Notes under the pieces: model-generated
The model's input: the letters and a program-made list of their open reading frames with translations, nothing else
Database searches by the model: none
Told to the model about the DNA's origin: nothing
Translations under genes and position numbers: made by a program
Shown: positions 33,819 through 42,849 of the stretch, piece by piece
Position numbering within the stretch: position 1 is the stretch's first letter
Layout of the letters: every line of letters begins with the position of its first letter
NCBI GenBank assembly: GCA_039989475.1
Contig: JBDXHU010000004.1
Coordinates: forward strand, 234,481-298,480
Direction of reading: 5' to 3'
Source: JBDXHU01 sp039989475
GTDB lineage: Bacteria > Pseudomonadota > Gammaproteobacteria > Pseudomonadales > Halieaceae
Length of the DNA stretch: 64,000 nucleotides

Positions 33819-34611
33819 TCACCTCGTCGCCAAGTGTCAGTTGACCGGAACCGCGATACAGCAGGTTCTGGCCAAAATAGACCTGCCGTGACCCATCCTG
33901 CGGGTCCTCGCGACGACGATAAGCAGCCAGTACCCGCAATATTTCCGAGTCCTTGAGGCCACTGTCCTGGTCGATCGAGGGCACCGCACAGCGGGCGCAG
34001 GGTTTGGCAACATCAAACTCCATGTCACCTATGCGAATCTGCTGCCAGCTATCTTCCGCATGCGGCTCACAGCCGGTCACAACCAGGTTGGGCCGAAAGC
34101 GATTCATAGGCACTGGCTTTTGCAGCCTGGCGTTGAGATTGTCCAGTGCTGCCTGGGAGACCAACAGCAGGGGGAAGCCGTCGGCAAAACTAACGGTTTC
34201 GCCCTGGCTGGCATACTCACCGTCCACCAGGCGCTGGCTATCCTCCGGCATATAAACCAGGCGCCAGGGCTGTTCAAGCCTTTCACCCAGCCAGGTCGCC
34301 ACTGCATCGCCGGCATCCAGGGCAGCGACGCTGTCGCCCCACACTTGCACCAAGCGGGGCTTGCCCGCCGCAGGGCTTGCTATGTTCATACGCTCACCGC
34401 CCCAGACCAGGGTGATGCCTGCCGCGTTCAGCTCTACAGCCATTAGCGCCAGCTGCGGGAACTCACGCTGGCTGACAAAGCCCCCCGCGCCGTCCACCAG
34501 CATCCAGCGACGATCTCCAACAAGGCCGAAGCGATCCAGCTGTGCCTTCTGCAGGTCGCTACCGGCGCAGGACTTGACGGGATAAATTGAAATCTGGCTG
34601 AGCCTGGGCAT
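33805..34611 (-). CDS. MOSC domain protein (YcbX-like)
   Basis: 268 residues. The N-terminal beta-barrel (ISIYPVKSCAG, LVGDRRWMLVD) is followed by the MOSC domain with the Mo-ligating Cys in KPCARCAVPSIDQ and the C-terminal FGQNLLYRGSGQLTLGDEV. YcbX-type proteins bind molybdenum cofactor and reduce N-hydroxylated bases together with a reductase. No ferredoxin domain is fused here. Confidence 0.88.
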   Translation of the reverse strand: MPRLSQISIYPVKSCAGSDLQKAQLDRFGLVGDRRWMLVDGAGGFVSQREFPQLALMAVELNAAGITLVWGGERMNIASPAAGKPRLVQVWGDSVAALDAGDAVATWLGERLEQPWRLVYMPEDSQRLVDGEYASQGETVSFADGFPLLLVSQAALDNLNARLQKPVPMNRFRPNLVVTGCEPHAEDSWQQIRIGDMEFDVAKPCARCAVPSIDQDSGLKDSEILRVLAAYRRREDPQDGSRQVYFGQNLLYRGSGQLTLGDEVTILR

Positions 34612-34658
34612 GGGCTTACTCCGTGCTGATGGCAAACTCTCTCATTGCATAGAAAAAA

Positions 34659-34672
34659 TAAACTATAGTTTA
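34659..34672. promoter_or_regulatory. Perfect 14-bp palindrome before the amine oxidase gene
   Basis: TAAACTATAGTTTA is a perfect palindrome in an AT-rich patch 22 bp before the ATG at 34695. It contains TATAGT, so it overlaps a plausible -10 region and could be an operator. The window between MOSC and this gene is only 83 bp, and no other motif stands out. Confidence 0.45.
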
Positions 34673-34694
34673 GTTAAGAGCACAGGGAGTCATT

Positions 34695-36161
34695 ATGGTC
34701 GAATACAGCCGCAGGGACATCCTCAAGAGTGCAGCCGCGACGGGTGCAGCGGCGCTGCTGGGCAGCCGAAGCAGCCACGCGGCCGTCGGGGCCGACTACG
34801 ATGTGGTCATTGTTGGTGCGGGCATGGCGGGCATGACAGCCGCCCGCCTGTTAAGCCAGGCCGGCCCCGGGCTGAAGGTACTGATTCTCGAGGCTCGCGA
34901 CCGCGTCGGTGGTCGTATGTATACACTGTATGACAAAGAGCAGGGCCTGCCCCGTCACGGCGTGGAAGTTGGCGCCCAATTCATTCACGGCTCCAAGGCC
35001 TCAAGCTGGGAGCTGATTAAAGAATTTGATATTCAAACCCGTGCCCGCCCAGGCCCCGGCGAACTGGATTTCCTCTACTATGAACCGGGCCGCAGCAGTT
35101 ATCGGCCAGACTGGGAGGCTGCCGAGCAACTGCAGGCCAGCGTCGGCAGTGCCTACGGCGAATATATAGGCCCGGATTCTTCCTACAAGGCCTTTGTGGA
35201 CGGGCTGGGGCTTGGACCGCTACAGCGGGAACAGGCCTATGCGGAGGCACTGAGCTGGTCTGCCGAGCCGGACCGTCAGAGTCTCAAGGCTGTTATTGAG
35301 GATGGTGCCAGGTGGGATAGCTATAAGGACGATGATTTTCAGCTGGTGGGCGGCCATGGCAAGCTGGCGGCAAAAATGGCCGATGAGCTGTTCGGAAAAA
35401 TCCAGTTATCCAGCCCGGTTAGCGAGATTTTCTGGCGCCATGGCCTGGCAGGCATAAGCTACAACTACCGCGGTTCCAAGACATCCATTACAGCGCGCCG
35501 GGTGATAATCACGGCACCCATTGGGGTGCTACAGAGCAATACGATGCGCATCGAGCCGGCGCTTCCCAACTGGAAGCAACGCGCAATTGATTCACTGGAA
35601 ATGGGTCAGGTAGTCGTCGCACCGATGCTGTTTTCCGAGCCATTCTGGCAAAAGAGTATTACCGCACCCGGCGGCTGGATCAGTCCCGCCGATCGCATCG
35701 TCTTCTCGGCTAACCACCCCGTCGGCGAAGCTGGCCACGCGGTTACCGGCTGGTTCCAGGGCCGGGCCGCCAGCGAGCTCTCTGCACTGGGTGCAGAGGC
35801 CGGAATGGAACAGGTACTGGCATGGTTTGAGGCCGCCAGTGGCGTAGGCAAATTACGTGAGAAGCTCAGCTGGCACCATTTCCAGGACTGGGTAAGCGAC
35901 CCCTATAGTCTCGGTTCCTATTCCGTCACCCGACCGGGGGGCCTCGGTCAACGAGCAGCACTGGCCAGGCCAGTTGCCAATACCTTGTATTTCGCCGGTG
36001 AGGCGACTGCTGCACCGCCCCATTACCAGACTGTGCACGGCGCCTACTCCAGCGGCAAGCGCGTTGCCAGTGAAGTCGCCACCTCGCTCAAGGTAGGCAA
36101 GCGTGAGGATACGCCCGCCACCCTGGAAGAGGAGGACGAGCCGATTATCGATCTGCTGTAG
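34695..36161 (+). CDS. Tat-exported flavin monoamine oxidase family protein
   Basis: 488 residues. A twin-arginine signal (SRRDILKSAAATGAAALLG) precedes the FAD-binding VVIVGAGMAGMTAARLL and LEARDRVGGRMYT. The C-terminal FAD/substrate region has FAGEATAAPPHYQTVHGAYSSGKR. The family oxidatively deaminates amines; substrate unknown. Folding with FAD in the cytoplasm explains the Tat route. GGGAG lies eight bases before the ATG. Confidence 0.9.
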   Translation: MVEYSRRDILKSAAATGAAALLGSRSSHAAVGADYDVVIVGAGMAGMTAARLLSQAGPGLKVLILEARDRVGGRMYTLYDKEQGLPRHGVEVGAQFIHGSKASSWELIKEFDIQTRARPGPGELDFLYYEPGRSSYRPDWEAAEQLQASVGSAYGEYIGPDSSYKAFVDGLGLGPLQREQAYAEALSWSAEPDRQSLKAVIEDGARWDSYKDDDFQLVGGHGKLAAKMADELFGKIQLSSPVSEIFWRHGLAGISYNYRGSKTSITARRVIITAPIGVLQSNTMRIEPALPNWKQRAIDSLEMGQVVVAPMLFSEPFWQKSITAPGGWISPADRIVFSANHPVGEAGHAVTGWFQGRAASELSALGAEAGMEQVLAWFEAASGVGKLREKLSWHHFQDWVSDPYSLGSYSVTRPGGLGQRAALARPVANTLYFAGEATAAPPHYQTVHGAYSSGKRVASEVATSLKVGKREDTPATLEEEDEPIIDLL

Positions 36162-37506
36162 CGCCGTCCGGGTCAGGCAGATCCAGGAATGAAGGTCGGT
36201 CAGGGTCGCCTTCAGTCTTATAAGTCTTGGGAGTCATGACATCGGCGTGCCAGTCGCCAAAGACAGTCTTGTCTACCTGACCTTCAAGCTCCGCCACAAT
36301 CAAGGACACGGTAGCATCACCGGTGACATTGACCGCTGTGCGCACCATATCCAACAGGCGGTCCACCCCAATAATCAAGGCAATTCCTTCCACCGGCAGT
36401 CCAACCTGCTCCAGCACCAGTGCCAGGGTTATCAAGCCGACTCCGGGCACTGCAGCGGTACCCACCGAGGCCATGGTCGCAGTCAACACCACCGCGGCCA
36501 GGTCCCCTACAGAGAGGTCGACGCCGTACACCTGGGCGATGAAGACCGTGGCCACGCCCTGCATAATCGCGGTGCCGTCCATATTAATGGTGGCACCCAG
36601 TGGGATGGTGAAGCCGGCTACTGACGGTTTCACACCCAGGCGCTTTTCTACCGCGCGCATGGTAATGGGAATGGTTGCCGCGGAGGAGGATGTACTGAAG
36701 GCAAAGGCCCAGACTGATCGCATTTTATACAGCAGCACGGATGGCGGCAGGCCCACCAGCGCTTTAAGCAACAGGCTGTAAACGACCAGGCCGTGGAAAA
36801 TCAATACGCTGACCACGGTCAGGAAATACTTGGCCAGATCGGCAATGGCGCCGTAACCGAGCTGCGAAAACAGCTTGCACAACAATGCGAAGACGCCGTA
36901 GGGCGCCAGCAACATCAGCATGGCGACAATTTTCATTATCACCACTTCAAAGTCGCGGAAAAAATCGGCCACGCGCTCGCCTGCTTCGCCGGCCCGGGTG
37001 ATTGCAAAGCCCAGTAACAGTGCAAACACAATAACCTGCAACATCTCACCCTCGGCCATGGCACGCACCGGGTTGGACGGGAACATATTAACCAGCACGT
37101 CCCCCAGCGGAGGCGCCTCCTTGGCCACGAAGTTGGCTTCTCCCGGCAGATCAACACCGTTACCAGGACTGACCAGCAGCGCTACCATCAGGGCCACACT
37201 CACAGCGATCGCCGTGGTCAGGAGGTAGAGGCCAATAGTGCGCAATGCGATACGGCCCATGCGGGCATTGTTGCCCAGGGAGGAAGCGCCGCAGATCAGC
37301 GAAACAAATACCAGGGGCACTACCAATAGCTTCAGTGACGCAACAAATATGCGTCCGACCACATCAAACACACCACCGACAAGGTATGTGTCGATTGCCA
37401 TCTGCACCCCGGCTGGAAACCAGGCCTGTACGGCCGCTATATTGATAATAGAGCCAAACGTTATACCGGCAACCATGGCAAGTAGGATGCGCGTGGTGAG
37501 GGTCAT
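36145..37506 (-). CDS. Dicarboxylate/amino acid:cation symporter (DAACS)
   Basis: 453 residues with about eight to ten membrane segments. The family signatures are visible: AFSTSSSAATIPITM (reentrant loop HP1) and IPLGATINMDGTAIMQG (TM7 NMDGT). Imports glutamate, aspartate or C4-dicarboxylates with Na+ or H+. I chose the ATG at 37506; it has GGGAG before it. A TTG 12 bp upstream is the only alternative. Convergent with the amine oxidase gene, overlapping 17 bp. Confidence 0.92.
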   Translation of the reverse strand: MTLTTRILLAMVAGITFGSIINIAAVQAWFPAGVQMAIDTYLVGGVFDVVGRIFVASLKLLVVPLVFVSLICGASSLGNNARMGRIALRTIGLYLLTTAIAVSVALMVALLVSPGNGVDLPGEANFVAKEAPPLGDVLVNMFPSNPVRAMAEGEMLQVIVFALLLGFAITRAGEAGERVADFFRDFEVVIMKIVAMLMLLAPYGVFALLCKLFSQLGYGAIADLAKYFLTVVSVLIFHGLVVYSLLLKALVGLPPSVLLYKMRSVWAFAFSTSSSAATIPITMRAVEKRLGVKPSVAGFTIPLGATINMDGTAIMQGVATVFIAQVYGVDLSVGDLAAVVLTATMASVGTAAVPGVGLITLALVLEQVGLPVEGIALIIGVDRLLDMVRTAVNVTGDATVSLIVAELEGQVDKTVFGDWHADVMTPKTYKTEGDPDRPSFLDLPDPDGATADR

Positions 37507-37585
37507 GGGTTCTCCCAATTTTCTTGTGTATTGCGGGCTGTAAACCGGCGAACTCTACCGCAGCACCGCGCCCGGGACAACCGAA

Positions 37586-38977
37586 TTAGTACCGCTCGCC
37601 GGCGCCGGTGAGCATCTGCCGCGCCACCAATACCGCCTTGTCGACGCTCTGCACCGCGATTCGCTCGCCGGTACCATGAATGCCACGGGTCTGGCTGAGT
37701 GAGATTTCAGCCCCGTGAAAGCGATAGTGGTTGTCGGCAAGCTCTATATAGTGACGCACGTCCGTGGTCGCCGACATCATATAGGGAATGACGGCAGCCT
37801 CCGCATAGACCGACTGAGCGGCGTCGCCAATAACATCGAAGCCGCCACCCTGCATCGCGGCCAGCGGCGGTGGCTCGGCCCATTCCGGCGAGCGTTCTAT
37901 TTCGATGCCAGGGTCATCCACCACCTTTTTGACATGGGCTATCACCATGTCAGGGGTGTCACCCGGCAACAGGCGGAAGTTAATCCTTGCCTCGGCCAGC
38001 TGCGGAATCACATTATCTTTCACCCCCGCGTTGAATATAGTGAGCGCCGTGGTGGTACGCACGAAGCTGGCGGTCACCGGATCTTCGGCCATACGCTGGG
38101 CCACGAATCCACCGGTTAGCCACAGATTGGAAAACACCATATTTTCCGGAAAGCTGGCATAGTCGGCCGTGCGTTCCAGCATGGCGTCAACCGGGGCGAC
38201 GATCTTGGCCGGCAGCGGATTGGCCTCCACCGCGGCAACGGCTTTCGCCAGGCGCCCGATGGGGGTCTGTGGCGGTGGCGTGGATGAATGTCCGCCTTTG
38301 CCCCTGGCACGCAGAATCAGGGTGAGGTAGGCCTTTTCCGCGACGCCTATCAGCGCCGCCGGCCTTGCCGGCAGTAGCGGGTTATCGCTGATAACGTAAC
38401 TGCCCTCGTCGACCATCCAGTCAAAATACAGGCCTCGCTCACGCATGCGTGCGGCGATCATTGCCGCCCCCTGCAGGCCGCCAATTTCCTCGTCATGTCC
38501 GAACCCGAACACCAGGCCACGCTGCGGCTGCCAGCCCTCAGCGAGCAGGGATTGTGCCGCCTCCAGTAGCGATATCACGCCAATCTTGTCATCCAGAGTA
38601 CCGCGGCCATAGACAAAGCCGTCTTCGATGACCCCGGCAAAGGGCGGGTGTGGCCAGTCTTGCTCAGTGCCTGGCTCAATTGGCACGACGTCCATGTGTG
38701 CTGTGAACAGCACTGGCCTGAGGTCCGCTTCTGACCCGGGCCAGATAATCAGCAGGCTGTGCTCATTGATGACTTCTACTTGAAGACGACTGAATACCAG
38801 GGGGTAGCTGGCGCGCAGGAAGTCGTGCAAATCGCTGAAGGCGGACAGGTCGTTTTGCTGGTTGCCCTGATGGCTGATGGTCGGGAAGCGTATCGCCTGG
38901 GCCAGGTTATCAGCGGCGCTGGCGGCCCACAGTGCCGGGGCCAGTAAAAGCAAGACTATCGGTGCCAGCTTATGCAT
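37586..38977 (-). CDS. Exported M20/M25/M40-family peptidase
   Basis: 463 residues with a signal peptide (MHKLAPIVLLLLAPALWAAS). The zinc residues sit in FTAHMDVVPIEPG (His-x-Asp), YGRGTLDDKIG (bridging Asp) and FGHDEEIGG (catalytic Glu-Glu); a dimerisation-domain segment ARGKGGHSSTPP follows. Likely a periplasmic carboxy- or aminopeptidase. AAGGAG precedes the ATG at 38977. It overlaps the SixA gene by eight bases. Confidence 0.9.
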   Translation of the reverse strand: MHKLAPIVLLLLAPALWAASAADNLAQAIRFPTISHQGNQQNDLSAFSDLHDFLRASYPLVFSRLQVEVINEHSLLIIWPGSEADLRPVLFTAHMDVVPIEPGTEQDWPHPPFAGVIEDGFVYGRGTLDDKIGVISLLEAAQSLLAEGWQPQRGLVFGFGHDEEIGGLQGAAMIAARMRERGLYFDWMVDEGSYVISDNPLLPARPAALIGVAEKAYLTLILRARGKGGHSSTPPPQTPIGRLAKAVAAVEANPLPAKIVAPVDAMLERTADYASFPENMVFSNLWLTGGFVAQRMAEDPVTASFVRTTTALTIFNAGVKDNVIPQLAEARINFRLLPGDTPDMVIAHVKKVVDDPGIEIERSPEWAEPPPLAAMQGGGFDVIGDAAQSVYAEAAVIPYMMSATTDVRHYIELADNHYRFHGAEISLSQTRGIHGTGERIAVQSVDKAVLVARQMLTGAGERY

Positions 38978-39476
38978 CGGGCAGCTCCTTTGGAAACAAG
39001 CGTTGTTGCAGGCGCCCACAGCCCGGGGCCAGGTCTGGCCAGCGCTCGATATTCAATTGCAGTTGGGCGAAGCCGGCGGTCGGTAGATTCGGCAATACGG
39101 TTTCACCGCAGACCCAGTTCACCAGGTCCGTAAGCGCCGGGTTGTGGCCAATCAGGAACAGGCTATCGGGGGCATTCTCGCGACTGCGAATCCAGTCCAC
39201 CAACTCCTGCGCCGAAAACGTGTACAGCGCTTCCTCGGTAATATGCTCAAGCTCCTGCAAGCCAGGCCAGCCATCCTGCAGTCCACCCAGGGTCCGTTGT
39301 GCACGCAGGGCGGGGCTGACATAAACCACCTGCGGCTCCAGCACCGCTGCGAGCGCACGCCCCATCATCGGCGCATTGCGCCGCCCCCGGTTATTGAGGC
39401 CACGTTCGCGGTCTCCCAGGCTCTCATCCGACCAGGAAGATTTTGCGTGCCGCAGCAGCAGCAACTGTTTACTCAT
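38970..39476 (-). CDS. sixA: SixA-type phosphohistidine phosphatase
   Basis: 168 residues with the catalytic RHAKSSW of SixA-type phosphatases near the N-terminus and LIGHNPAL holding the second His. SixA removes phosphate from histidine phosphotransfer domains (in Escherichia coli, PtsO/ArcB-type partners). Upstream of, and overlapping, the M20 peptidase gene. Confidence 0.87.
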   Translation of the reverse strand: MSKQLLLLRHAKSSWSDESLGDRERGLNNRGRRNAPMMGRALAAVLEPQVVYVSPALRAQRTLGGLQDGWPGLQELEHITEEALYTFSAQELVDWIRSRENAPDSLFLIGHNPALTDLVNWVCGETVLPNLPTAGFAQLQLNIERWPDLAPGCGRLQQRLFPKELPDA

Positions 39477-39530
39477 CGACCACCTGAATCCGCATCACTA
39501 ATCTGGGCTGAGTCTAGCGCAAGCATCACC

Positions 39531-39575
39531 GGGCGGCTATCTGCGGGGCGGTGATCCGTCGGGCGGCGATCCGTC
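39531..39575. repeat. Three 15-bp repeats upstream of the acyl-CoA reductase gene
   Basis: Unit GGGCGGCGATCCGTC and its close variant GGGCGGTGATCCGTC lie side by side (39546-39575), with a more worn third unit at 39531-39545. They directly precede a TATACT (39584-39589) that could be the -10 of the 39653 gene, so they occupy the -35 and upstream region. Confidence 0.8.
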
Positions 39576-39652
39576 GAGCCGACTATACTAATGACTGGTT
39601 CGCCCGCAGCAGGCGACGACAGACAATACATTTATCGAGACGGACAGCAATT

Positions 39653-41638
39653 ATGGACTACTTCATCACCGGTGGTACTGGCTTCATAGGCCATTTCTTC
39701 ATTGACAAGCTCAAGCAGCGCGAAGGCAATATCTACGTGCTCACCCGCAAGGGTTCAGAGAAGAAATTCGAGGCCCTCAAGCAGTCTTTTGGTGAAGGCA
39801 GCGAGCGACTGATACCCGTACTGGGCGACCTGGCGGAGAAAAACCTGGGCGTGGACAAGAGCGTAATCAAGGAATTGTCCGGCAACATCACCCACTTTTG
39901 CCACTTTGCGGCGATCTATGACATCGCCGCATCGCTGGAGGCGCAGCAAATCGCCAATATTGACGGCACCAACAATGCCATGGGACTGGCGGCCGCCGTC
40001 AAGGCCGGCTGTTTTCATCACGTTAGTTCCATCGCCGCCGGCGGCCTCTACCACGGCACCTTCCGCGAGGACATGTTCGAAGAGGCGGAAAACTACGAGC
40101 ACCCCTATTTCCTCACCAAGCACGACTCCGAGGACGCGGTGCGCTCCAACTGCAAAGTTCCCTGGCGCATTTATCGACCAGGTATGGTGGTAGGCCACTC
40201 ACAGACTGGCGTGATCGACAAGATCGACGGCGTCTACTATTTCTTCAAGTCGCTGCAAAAGCTGCGCAATGCCCTGCCTCCCTGGTTTCCCCTGGTGGGC
40301 CTGGAGGGCGGCAAATTCAATATCGTCCCCGTCGATTACGTGGTCGATGCCATGGACCATATCGCGCACTTGCCGGACCGCGATGGCGACTGCTTCCACT
40401 TGACCGACCCCGATCACTACAGCATGGGCGAAGTCATGAATGTATTCGCCGCCGCCGGGCACGCTCCCGAATTCAGCATGCGCATCGATTCGAAGATGTT
40501 CGCTTTTATTCCCAGCTTCGTGCGCGACGCGGTGGCCAACCTGCCACCGGTTAAGCGTATCGTGCGCACCATGCTGGAGGATATGGGCCTGCCCGACTCG
40601 GTGCTGATGTTCATGAACTACCCGACCCGCTATGACAACCGGGAGACGGAGCGTGCACTCCAGGGCAGCGGGATCAGCTGTCCCGAGCTGCGCGATTATG
40701 CCCCGGTCATATGGGACTACTGGGAACGCAAGCTGGACCCGGATCTGTTCGTAGACCGCTCCCTGGAAGGCAATGTCGGCGGCAAGGTAGTGCTGATTAC
40801 CGGCGCCTCATCGGGTATTGGCAAAACGTCGGCACTGCGCCTGGCCGAGGCTGGCGCCCACGTACTGCTGGTAGCCAGAACTGCGGAGAAGCTTGAGGAA
40901 ACAGCGGCTGAGATTGCCGAGCTCGGTGGTAAATCCACCAGTCATGTCGCCGATGTCTCCGACCTGGCCGACTGCGATCGATTGATTGAGGAGGTACTGC
41001 ACGATCATAAGCACGTCGACATACTGATCAATAATGCGGGTCGCTCTATCAGGCGCTCACTGGAGCTGTCTTTCGACCGCTTTCATGATTTTGAGCGCAC
41101 CATGCAAATCAACTATTTCGGCGCAGTGCGACTGATCATGGGCCTGGCGCCGAGCATGCTCAAGCGCAAGCGGGGTCATATAATCAATATGTCCTCCATC
41201 AGCACCCTCACCCCCAGCCCGCGCTTTTCCGCCTACGTCGCCTCCAAGAGCGCACTGGATGCCTGGACCCGGGCTGCAGCGGTGGAGTTCTCAGACCGCA
41301 ACATACGCTTTACCACCATCAACATGCCGCTGGTGCGTACGCCGATGATCTCGGCGACTACCGTGTATGACCATATGCCCGTACTGACACCCGATGAGGC
41401 AGCCGACATGGTTGTGGAGGCGGTGATTCACAAGCCCAAACGCATCGCCACCCGCATGGGTGTTTTCCTGCAGGTCATGACTGCAGTAGCACCACGCTTC
41501 TCAGAGGTGATGATGAACACCGTGTTCCGCATGTTCAATGACTCCGCCGCCGCGAAAGGCAGTGGCAAGAAGGAGAAAGTTGAGGCTTCCAATGAACAGG
41601 TGGCACTGGCTGCATTGATGAAGGGTGTCCATTTCTAA
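39653..41638 (+). CDS. Two-domain fatty acyl-CoA reductase (Marinobacter Maqu_2507 type)
   Basis: 661 residues, the same length as the Marinobacter fatty acyl-CoA reductase as I recall it. The N-terminal extended SDR domain starts MDYFITGGTGFIGHFF, with the IYRPGMVVGHSQTG and HHVSSIAAGG segments (Ser and Tyr/Lys of the active site in FLTKHDSE). The C-terminal classical SDR domain starts VVLITGASSGIGKTSALRLAEAG, with NNAGRSIRRSLELSFDRFHDFERT and YVASKSALD (Tyr-Lys). The family reduces long-chain acyl-CoA to fatty alcohol with NADPH, used for wax ester storage. I chose the ATG at 39653. Confidence 0.9.
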   Translation: MDYFITGGTGFIGHFFIDKLKQREGNIYVLTRKGSEKKFEALKQSFGEGSERLIPVLGDLAEKNLGVDKSVIKELSGNITHFCHFAAIYDIAASLEAQQIANIDGTNNAMGLAAAVKAGCFHHVSSIAAGGLYHGTFREDMFEEAENYEHPYFLTKHDSEDAVRSNCKVPWRIYRPGMVVGHSQTGVIDKIDGVYYFFKSLQKLRNALPPWFPLVGLEGGKFNIVPVDYVVDAMDHIAHLPDRDGDCFHLTDPDHYSMGEVMNVFAAAGHAPEFSMRIDSKMFAFIPSFVRDAVANLPPVKRIVRTMLEDMGLPDSVLMFMNYPTRYDNRETERALQGSGISCPELRDYAPVIWDYWERKLDPDLFVDRSLEGNVGGKVVLITGASSGIGKTSALRLAEAGAHVLLVARTAEKLEETAAEIAELGGKSTSHVADVSDLADCDRLIEEVLHDHKHVDILINNAGRSIRRSLELSFDRFHDFERTMQINYFGAVRLIMGLAPSMLKRKRGHIINMSSISTLTPSPRFSAYVASKSALDAWTRAAAVEFSDRNIRFTTINMPLVRTPMISATTVYDHMPVLTPDEAADMVVEAVIHKPKRIATRMGVFLQVMTAVAPRFSEVMMNTVFRMFNDSAAAKGSGKKEKVEASNEQVALAALMKGVHF

Positions 41639-41648
41639 GCCGGCGAAA

Positions 41649-42347
41649 ATGCCTGACTTCGACACCATCTACCGCACCGCCTGCGAGCGCAAGGGCGGGG
41701 CGGAAGCCCTGGAGCAATTGCTTTCCCGGCCCGTCAGCCGGCGCAAACTGGCTGCTATCGGCGATGATCGCTATCTCGCGGAGTTCACAAAAAAAATCTT
41801 CCAGTCCGGCTTCGTGTGGCGCGTCGTTGAACAAAAGTGGAACAATTTTGAAGAACTGTTCTGGGGCTTTGACGTCGATAAATTGCTGATGATGCCCGAC
41901 GATATGCTGGAGCGAAAAGCGCAGGATCCAGCCATTATCCGCAATTACCGCAAGGTCCTGACCATTCGCGAGAACGCCGGGATGATCGCGGCCACACGCC
42001 GCCAAAGCGGGACCAGTTTTGGCAAATTTATTGCCGATTGGCCGACAGACGATGTGACCGGTCTCTGGCAATACCTGAAAAAGCACGGCAGCCGCCTGGG
42101 CGGCAACACCGGCCCCTACGCGCTGCGCAGCCTCGGCGTGGACAGCTTTTTGCTGAGTCGGGATGTTGAGGGCTACCTGCGCCTGCACGGCATTATCGAC
42201 AGCGGCATAGCCAGCAAGCGGGCGCTGCAGTCGGCCCAGGCGTTTTTTAACGATTTACGTCAGCAATCAGGCCGCAGCCTGACCGAAATAAGCAGAATGA
42301 TTTCCTTTAATTTTGGTGAAAACCGGGTCGGCATTGACGTACACTGA
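41649..42347 (+). CDS. DNA-3-methyladenine glycosylase I family protein
   Basis: 232 residues. It has the Tag helical core: SGFVWRVVEQKWNNFEELFWGFDV corresponds to the substrate pocket region, and IIRNYRKVLTIRENA to the following helices. The N-terminal zinc-binding Cys/His of classical Tag (C-G-W start) is not seen, so this belongs to a variant subgroup. It would excise 3-methyladenine or related bases. A GTG 24 bp upstream, inside the end of the reductase gene, is an alternative start. Confidence 0.8.
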   Translation: MPDFDTIYRTACERKGGAEALEQLLSRPVSRRKLAAIGDDRYLAEFTKKIFQSGFVWRVVEQKWNNFEELFWGFDVDKLLMMPDDMLERKAQDPAIIRNYRKVLTIRENAGMIAATRRQSGTSFGKFIADWPTDDVTGLWQYLKKHGSRLGGNTGPYALRSLGVDSFLLSRDVEGYLRLHGIIDSGIASKRALQSAQAFFNDLRQQSGRSLTEISRMISFNFGENRVGIDVH

Positions 42348-42386
42348 AGCCACTGACTAGTGTGAATTTTCCAGGGGGAATTATTC

Positions 42387-42827
42387 TTGGTTTCAAACAG
42401 GCGCCGCGACGGGGACTCGATACCACCGAACCATAAAGAATTAATGACCACCGAGCAGATTGATGCGCTGCGCAAACTCGAGTCTTTCGGCTGGAGCCTG
42501 AACATGGTGCGCAGACCCAAGTTCGAACCGGTGGAGGTCCTGTTAATGCATGCCGACGGTAAATCGGTCGCCATACTCACAGAGTCGGGAGAACTGGACC
42601 ACAAAACTTCGCCGAAACTGCGCGGCGAGATCATTCTGCCTGAGGTAGACGAGGAAGGCGGCGATCCCTGGTCGAATGCCAGCGACGATATGGAGTTTGA
42701 AGTTAATGAGGGCAGCGCACCGGGGCCACAGCCCACGCCTACCATTAACAAGGAACCCGTGCCCACCTCAACCCGTGGCGGCGTGACCAAGAGTAACAAG
42801 AAACCACCGAAAGACGTTTTGGTCTGA
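42387..42827 (+). CDS. Hypothetical acidic protein, 146 residues
   Basis: Start is TTG, with CCAGGGGGAA eight bases before it; the next in-frame ATG at 42444 has no such site. The first 75 residues look folded (NHKELMTTEQIDALRKLESFGWSLNMVRRPKFEPVEVLLM...), then a Pro/Asp/Thr-rich tail. No signal peptide. Family not recognised. Confidence 0.65.
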   Translation: MVSNRRRDGDSIPPNHKELMTTEQIDALRKLESFGWSLNMVRRPKFEPVEVLLMHADGKSVAILTESGELDHKTSPKLRGEIILPEVDEEGGDPWSNASDDMEFEVNEGSAPGPQPTPTINKEPVPTSTRGGVTKSNKKPPKDVLV

Positions 42828-42849
42828 TACGGACCACTAGCTCGGCGGG

